Assembly: GCF_018343795.1 (NCBI RefSeq)
Contig: NZ_CP074346.1
Location: forward strand, 620,001 to 684,000
From: Phocoenobacter atlanticus subsp. cyclopteri
GTDB lineage: Bacteria; Pseudomonadota; Gammaproteobacteria; Enterobacterales; Pasteurellaceae
Direction of reading: 5' to 3'
DNA: 64,000 nucleotides
In this document: positions 59,124-64,000 of the stretch, piece after piece
Numbering within the stretch: position 1 is the first letter of the stretch
How the letters are laid out: the number at the start of each line of letters is the position of its first letter
Notes under the pieces: generated by a model
Told to the model about the DNA's origin: nothing
Seen by the model: the letters and a program-made list of their open reading frames with translations, nothing else
Databases searched by the model: none
Position numbers and translations under genes: made by a program

Positions 59124-59153
59124 ACCACCTTATTTTTATAAGGTGGTTTTTTT
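59124..59153 (+). terminator. Rho-independent terminator after rseA
   Basis: ACCACCTTA (59124-59132) and TAAGGTGGT (59139-59147) form a 9-bp stem, followed by a run of seven T ending at 59153. It closes the rpoE-rseA unit 23 bases after rseA. Confidence 0.85.
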
Positions 59154-59172
59154 AATTAAAAAGTGAGTAAAA

Positions 59173-59895
59173 ATGAAACATATTTTAGAGAAAATTCAGA
59201 TTGTTTTAGTTGAAACATCACATAGTGGAAATATTGGTTCTGCTGCACGAGCAATGAAAACAATGGGACTTTCACAATTGCGTTTGGTTAATCCTTTACA
59301 ATCTATTGACGATCAAGCTATTGCATTATCAGCTGGCGCAAAGGATGTTTTAGCTCAGACTCAAATTTTTGATACTTTTGATGAGGCAATTGCAGATTGT
59401 CAATTAGTCGTGGGGAGTAGTGCAAGATTGCGTCATTTACAATCAACGTTAATTGCTCCAAGAAAAGGAGGAAAATTGATTGTAGAGCAGGCTCAACAGG
59501 GGAAAGTTGCAATGGTTTTTGGACGAGAGCGAGTCGGTTTAACCAACGATGAGTTGTTGAAATGCCACTATCATTTAAATGTGCCAACTAATCCAGAATA
59601 CAGCTCTTTAAATTTAGCAATGGCAGTACAGTTGATTAGTTATGAAATTAGAAATGCATATCTTGAAATAGAAAATTTGCAAAAAGTAGATCATAACTTA
59701 CCGCTTGTAGAATATCCAACAGCACAAGCACTTGAACACTTTTTTCAGCATACTGAAAAAGTATATAAAAATTTAGGTTTTATTAAAAATGATGCAATGA
59801 TGCCCAAACTTCGTCGCTTATATCAGCGTGCTCACTTAGAAAAAACAGAATTGAATATTTTAAGAGGTATGCTAAGTGCAATAGAAAAAAACTAA
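59173..59895 (+). CDS. trmJ: TrmJ, tRNA Cm32/Um32 methyltransferase
   Basis: 240 residues. It is a SPOUT enzyme that 2'-O-methylates position 32 of the anticodon loop. VLVETSHSGNIGSAARAMKTMGL (in two halves), VFGRERVGLTNDEL and LNVPTNPEYSSLNLAMAVQL form the trefoil-knot SAM site. It follows the rseA terminator by 20 bases and converges with the cpxR-like gene. Confidence 0.93.
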   Translation: MKHILEKIQIVLVETSHSGNIGSAARAMKTMGLSQLRLVNPLQSIDDQAIALSAGAKDVLAQTQIFDTFDEAIADCQLVVGSSARLRHLQSTLIAPRKGGKLIVEQAQQGKVAMVFGRERVGLTNDELLKCHYHLNVPTNPEYSSLNLAMAVQLISYEIRNAYLEIENLQKVDHNLPLVEYPTAQALEHFFQHTEKVYKNLGFIKNDAMMPKLRRLYQRAHLEKTELNILRGMLSAIEKN

Positions 59896-59913
59896 AATAA
59901 TGGCGTTGTCGCT

Positions 59914-60582
59914 TTATTCTTTAATTAAAAAATAACCTTTACCTCGTAAGGTTTTAAACCAAGGTAGGTTATCTTCTCTTTTTGGCAGTTTTTTTCGTAA
60001 ATTAGAGATATGCATATCAATAGCACGATCATAAGGATTAAGTGCTTTATCTAGTACTTTAACACTCAAAGTTTCACGAGAAAAAATTTTTCCTGGGCTA
60101 TCCACTAATATTTTAAATAAGTTAAATTCAGTATTAGTTAAGTGTAAATCTTTATCATTATATAAAGCTTGTTGACTATTGATGTTCAATTCAACGCCAC
60201 AAAATTGTAATTTTTTATTGTTTATTATGATTGTATTGTAGGCTCTGCGTAGAACAGCATTTATTCTTGCACTAAATTCACGATGGCTAAAAGGTTTTAC
60301 TAGATAATCATCAGCACCTAACTCAAATGCCTCAATTCGTTCAATTTCTTCATTATATTCAGTTAATATCATTATAGGAATATGATATTGTTGGCGAATT
60401 TGTTTTAGGATCTCAAGGTTATTTTTTGTATCTAATAAAATGAGATTGTAGTGATATTCTGCTATTTTACTTAACACATTTTGACGACAGGAAATGTCTA
60501 AAGAAAAATCGGAAGATAAGGGTATTTCTATCAGTGATTGTATAGATTTTCTATCTTCATTCACTAAAAGTATTTTTAGCAT
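59914..60582 (-). CDS. cpxR: CpxR-like response regulator with shortened receiver loop
   Basis: 222 residues from ATG 60582; an in-frame ATG at 60609 is possible, and neither has a good ribosome-binding site. The C-terminal OmpR-type domain is strongly CpxR: PYDRAIDMHISNLRKKLP and PWFKTLRGKGYF. The receiver keeps Glu9/Asp10, Asp51 (LILLD), Thr in ILTEY and Lys in LVKPF. After Asp51, however, the MPxxxG loop is replaced by TKNNLE, several residues shorter. No cpxA kinase lies adjacent. It may be regulated differently or respond poorly to phosphorylation. Confidence 0.82.
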   Translation of the reverse strand: MLKILLVNEDRKSIQSLIEIPLSSDFSLDISCRQNVLSKIAEYHYNLILLDTKNNLEILKQIRQQYHIPIMILTEYNEEIERIEAFELGADDYLVKPFSHREFSARINAVLRRAYNTIIINNKKLQFCGVELNINSQQALYNDKDLHLTNTEFNLFKILVDSPGKIFSRETLSVKVLDKALNPYDRAIDMHISNLRKKLPKREDNLPWFKTLRGKGYFLIKE

Positions 60583-60801
60583 ATTTATGGTATTCCAATT
60601 GTTAGTCATTAAATGTAATAAAGTTTATTTCATTATACTAATATTTTTACGATAAAAATTATAAATTATGAAAAAATTATTGATAATTAAGACAGTATTA
60701 TTAGTTTAATTTTAAAAAATGTGATCTTCAACAAGTTTTTTTATTTTAGATAATGTTAGTATACTTCTAGTAAATTGGTCATCAACATCGAGGAGTTTAT
60801 T

Positions 60802-61227
60802 ATGTATAACCATATTTTAGTTGCCGTTGATCTTTCTGATGAAAGTCTTGTTTTATTACGCAAAGGGGCAGATTTTGCAAAAGCGTGTAATGCAAAATTA
60901 TCAATAATTCATGTTGATGTTAATTTTTCTGATCTTTATACTGGATTGATTGATATCAATATGACATCAGTTCAGGATAATGTAACAGAGGAAACACTTC
61001 AAGTATTAAGCGAGTTCTCTGAAAAAATAGATTATCCTGTTACTGAACGTTTAAGTGGGACAGGAGATTTTACCCAAGTTTTACAAGATGCTATCGATGA
61101 ATATAAAGTAGATTTACTTATCACAGGGCATCATCAGGATTTTTGGAGTAAGCTAGTCTCTTCAACACGTCAAGCGATGAACTCTATCTCCGTTGATATG
61201 TTGGTAGTACCACTTAAAGACAATTAG
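60802..61227 (+). CDS. uspA: UspA-type universal stress protein
   Basis: 141 residues from ATG 60802, set by a GAGGAG site; a frame from 60775 runs over this site. MYNHILVAVDLSDESLVLLRKG opens the fold and DLLITGHHQDFWSKLVSS carries the GHH-type loop typical of UspA, which, unlike ATP-binding Usp proteins, lacks a clear G-2x-G-9x-G(S/T) motif. The precise role is unclear in the family (starvation and stress survival). Confidence 0.9.
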   Translation: MYNHILVAVDLSDESLVLLRKGADFAKACNAKLSIIHVDVNFSDLYTGLIDINMTSVQDNVTEETLQVLSEFSEKIDYPVTERLSGTGDFTQVLQDAIDEYKVDLLITGHHQDFWSKLVSSTRQAMNSISVDMLVVPLKDN

Positions 61228-61249
61228 TATCCAATGGATTGAGTTTATA

Positions 61250-61291
61250 AAATAGACTGCTTGTATTAAATTACTGGTGGTCTATTTTTTT
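61250..61291 (+). terminator. Terminator after uspA
   Basis: AAATAGACTGC (61250-61260) pairs with GTGGTCTATTT (61277-61287) through 11 bp with two G-U, then T-run to 61291. The loop is 16 bases. Confidence 0.7.
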
Positions 61292-61402
61292 ATAAAGTAA
61301 GGGGTCATCGACTATATTTAAGAAATAGCATTTTATAAAATAATAAATTTATGTCAGAATAGTCACCTTTAAATATATGTAATAGTATTAGAGTATTTAC
61401 CT

Positions 61403-64000
61403 ATGAAAACAACATCACAAATAAGACAATCTTTTTTAGATTTTTTTAACAGCAAAGGACATTCAATTATCAACAGTAGTTCACTGGTGCCAGATAATGA
61501 TCCAACACTGTTATTTACCAATGCGGGAATGAACCAATTTAAAGATGTATTTTTAGGTTTAGATAAACGTAATTATACAAGGGCAACTACATCACAACGT
61601 TGTGTGCGAGCAGGTGGAAAACATAATGATTTAGAAAATGTAGGTTATACCGCTCGTCATCATACTTTCTTTGAAATGTTGGGTAATTTTAGTTTTGGGG
61701 ATTATTTTAAACAAGATGCGATTCATTATGCGTGGGAATATTTAACATCGCCAGAGTGGTTAGGCTTACCAAAAGAAAAATTATGGGTAACGGTTTATAA
61801 AACTGACGATGAGGCATTTAATATTTGGCGTGATGAAATAGGTGTGCCTGCTGAACGTATTATCCGAATTGGCGATAAAAGTGAAGACCAACCTTATAAC
61901 TCAGACAACTTCTGGCAAATGGGAGACACAGGACCTTGTGGACCTTGTTCTGAAATTTTCTATGATCACGGCGATCATATTTGGGGAGGTCCACCGGGAA
62001 GCCCAGAAGAAGATGGCGATCGTTATATTGAAATTTGGAATTTGGTATTTATGCAATTTAATCGTCAGGCTGACGGAACAATGGAAAAATTACCAAAACC
62101 CTCTGTTGATACAGGAATGGGATTAGAACGTATTAGTGCAGTATTGCAACACGTGAATTCTAACTATGAAATTGATATTTTCCAAACTTTAATTAAAGAA
62201 GTGGCGAGATTATTAAATGTAACAGATTTAGATAATAAATCATTACGAGTGGTCGCTGATCACATTCGTTCTTGTGCTTACTTAATTGCGGATGGTGTAG
62301 TGCCTTCAAATGAAGGGCGTGGTTATGTATTACGTCGTATTATTCGGCGAGCAGTAAGACACGGTAATTTATTAGGAGCAAAAGAGAGCTTTTTTTATAA
62401 ATTAGTACCAACTCTTGCAAAAGTAATGGGTAAAGCGGGCGATTTATTAACAGAAAAACAAACGCATATTGAAAAAACATTAAAAGCAGAAGAAGAGCAA
62501 TTTGCTCGTACTTTAGAACGTGGTTTAAGCTTATTGGAAGAGGCGTTATCAAAAGTAGAAAATAAGGTTTTATCAGGTGAAGTTGCCTTCAAATTGTATG
62601 ATACTTATGGTTTCCCATTAGATCTTACAGCTGATGTATGTCGTGATCGTGAAATTACTGTTGATGAAATAGGTTTTGATAAGGAAATGCAAGCCCAACG
62701 AGAACGAGCCAAAGCAAGTAGTAGTTTTGGAATGGATTATAATAGCGTCATTAAGGTTGATGGTTCAACAGTGTTTGAGGGATATACCAAAACAGCACTT
62801 AAAGATACTAAAGTGGTTGCATTATTCTGTAATGGTAAAAGTGTGAATTGTATTCAATCTGGTGAAAATGCTGTTGTAGTGTTAGATCGCACACCATTCT
62901 ATGGTGAGTCTGGTGGTCAAATTGGTGATAGCGGTTACATTTCAACAGAAATTTGCAATTTTGTGGTCAATGATACTCAAAAATATGGTGATGTATTTGG
63001 ACATATTGGACAACTAGAAGCGGGTTCTCTTACAGTGGGGGATACGGTTCAAGCTCAAATAAATGAGTTACGACGTCACGCTGCAACATTAAACCATAGT
63101 GCGACCCACTTAATGCACGGTGCATTACGTCAAGTTTTAGGTCATCACGTCATACAAAAAGGTTCATTAGTTTCAGATGATATGTTACGTTTTGATTTTT
63201 CTCAACCTGAAGCAATTACTAAAGCTCAATTAGAAGAAATTGAACAAATTGTAAACCGTGAAATTCGTAGAAATTCACCAGTAACAACGGAAATTATGGA
63301 TATCGAATCTGCTAAAAAGCAAGGTGCAATGGCATTATTTGGTGAAAAATATGGCGATCGAGTTCGTGTTGTAAAAATGACAGAATTTTCAGTTGAATTG
63401 TGTGGTGGAACACACGTATCTCAAACGGGTGAAATTGGTTTATTTAAACTGATTTCAGAAGGGGCAATTGCATCTGGAATACGTCGAGTTGAAGCGGTAA
63501 CAGGTGAAAAAGCAATTGAATGGTTGCAACGTCAACAAAAAGTGATACAACAAAGTGCAGAATTATTAAAAGCAGATAGCAACTCATTACTTGAAAAAAT
63601 TCAACAACTGCAAGATAAAGCGAAACGTACTGAAAAAGAGTTACAACAAATAAAAGATAAAATGGCTTCACAGGCTGGTGCAAACTTAGCTAAACAAGCT
63701 GAAATTATTAATGGTGTGAATGTCATTATTCAACAGTTAGACGGTGTTGAAACAAAAGCATTAAGAACAATGGTTGATGATTTAAAAAATCAGTTAGGTT
63801 CAGCTGTTATCGTGTTTGTATCAGCAACGGGAGAAAAGGTTAATTTAGTTGTGGGTATTTCTAAAGATACTACAGCAAAAATTAATGCAGGGCAGTTGGT
63901 CAATGAAATGGCTCAACAAGTTGGTGGTAAAGGAGGTGGTCGTCCAGATATGGCAATGGCGGGCGGTTCTCAACCTGAAAATATCAATTTAGCACTTGCA
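61403..64000 (+). CDS. alaS: Alanyl-tRNA synthetase (3' end outside window)
   Basis: 866 codons are open to the last base, so only about ten residues are missing. [36 protein letters not shown], the class II motif region [19 protein letters not shown] and [19 protein letters not shown] form the aminoacylation core. The editing domain has [17 protein letters not shown] and CGGTHV with metal ligands. [13 protein letters not shown] is in the C-terminal oligomerisation domain. Minus-strand frames within it are shadows. No T-box leader is visible upstream. Confidence 0.96.
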   Translation, partial: MKTTSQIRQSFLDFFNSKGHSIINSSSLVPDNDPTLLFTNAGMNQFKDVFLGLDKRNYTRATTSQRCVRAGGKHNDLENVGYTARHHTFFEMLGNFSFGDYFKQDAIHYAWEYLTSPEWLGLPKEKLWVTVYKTDDEAFNIWRDEIGVPAERIIRIGDKSEDQPYNSDNFWQMGDTGPCGPCSEIFYDHGDHIWGGPPGSPEEDGDRYIEIWNLVFMQFNRQADGTMEKLPKPSVDTGMGLERISAVLQHVNSNYEIDIFQTLIKEVARLLNVTDLDNKSLRVVADHIRSCAYLIADGVVPSNEGRGYVLRRIIRRAVRHGNLLGAKESFFYKLVPTLAKVMGKAGDLLTEKQTHIEKTLKAEEEQFARTLERGLSLLEEALSKVENKVLSGEVAFKLYDTYGFPLDLTADVCRDREITVDEIGFDKEMQAQRERAKASSSFGMDYNSVIKVDGSTVFEGYTKTALKDTKVVALFCNGKSVNCIQSGENAVVVLDRTPFYGESGGQIGDSGYISTEICNFVVNDTQKYGDVFGHIGQLEAGSLTVGDTVQAQINELRRHAATLNHSATHLMHGALRQVLGHHVIQKGSLVSDDMLRFDFSQPEAITKAQLEEIEQIVNREIRRNSPVTTEIMDIESAKKQGAMALFGEKYGDRVRVVKMTEFSVELCGGTHVSQTGEIGLFKLISEGAIASGIRRVEAVTGEKAIEWLQRQQKVIQQSAELLKADSNSLLEKIQQLQDKAKRTEKELQQIKDKMASQAGANLAKQAEIINGVNVIIQQLDGVETKALRTMVDDLKNQLGSAVIVFVSATGEKVNLVVGISKDTTAKINAGQLVNEMAQQVGGKGGGRPDMAMAGGSQPENINLALA

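Noticed and set aside
61292-61402. T-box or other riboswitch before alaS
   Set aside because: The 110-base leader has no T-box sequence, specifier stem or terminator hairpin; such leaders are also rare in Gammaproteobacteria.
61842-62126. Plus-strand 94-residue frame inside alaS
   Set aside because: alaS itself is open through this whole region in another frame and is certain.

Overview
The window is a 64 kb piece of a low-GC member of the Pasteurellaceae. Nearly every gene is recognisable gammaproteobacterial core. The short DNA-uptake motif AAGCGGT, followed at fixed distance by an AT-rich arm ending in TTTGCAAA, recurs in genes and between them. This is the Actinobacillus pleuropneumoniae-type uptake sequence; I saw no copy of the Haemophilus influenzae-type AAGTGCGGT. 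The PdxST/PdxR vitamin B6 route fits the same clade. No prophage, CRISPR array or large island is visible; the accessory signal is small-scale.

Layout. 1-4 kb: sapABCD peptide-uptake operon (sapA cut by the window edge, sapF not present). 4-7.6 kb: lolA, trpR-mtgA, degS, cmk. 7.7-11.3 kb: rpsA, ihfB, lapA-lapB. 11.3-13.3 kb (minus): a racemase overlapping a dicarboxylate/amino-acid symporter. 13.5-17.2 kb: yciH, hpt, ftsK. 17.4-21.7 kb: DUF2798 protein, LysR regulator, pdxTS and divergent pdxR. 22-24 kb: dapB, rlmA. 23.9-31.9 kb: initiator tRNA, rimP-nusA-infB, rbfA-truB, a DAHP synthase and tsaB. 32-36.2 kb (minus): two YbtPQ/IrtAB-like ABC half-transporters and a methyltransferase behind a promoter with a Fur-like site. 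36.5-41.3 kb: aroA, rnhB and an unusual nrdB-nrdA pair. 41.3-45.8 kb (minus): a broken pepD, adk, tcdA, znuB, znuC. 45.9-51.6 kb: mepM, dsbC, recJ, a HAD phosphatase, uppP. 51.8-54.1 kb: ilvE, the GcvB small RNA and gcvA. 54.1-55.6 kb: an IS481-type transposase relic and a frameshifted lytic transglycosylase. 55.7-64 kb: fadD, a candidate small RNA, rpoE-rseA, trmJ, an orphan cpxR-like regulator, uspA and alaS (its last few codons are outside).

Themes. Envelope maintenance and stress recur: sigma-E with its anti-sigma RseA and the site-1 protease DegS, a CpxR-like regulator with a shortened receiver loop, LolA, DsbC, LapAB, UppP, MtgA and MepM. tRNA/rRNA maturation is also well represented (TsaB and TcdA act in sequence on A37; TrmJ, TruB, RlmA, RimP, RbfA). 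Gene decay is ongoing: pepD has lost a metal-ligand segment, a lipoprotein transglycosylase is frameshifted, and a transposase is reduced to fragments. I see no clearly new multi-gene system. The best leads are the putatively Fur-controlled ABC/methyltransferase operon, the cone-less RNR, the degenerate CpxR, a possible sigma-E-driven small RNA downstream of fadD, and a small family of palindromes with TAGAGAC termini. No alignments or searches could be run, so all family assignments rest on reading motifs.
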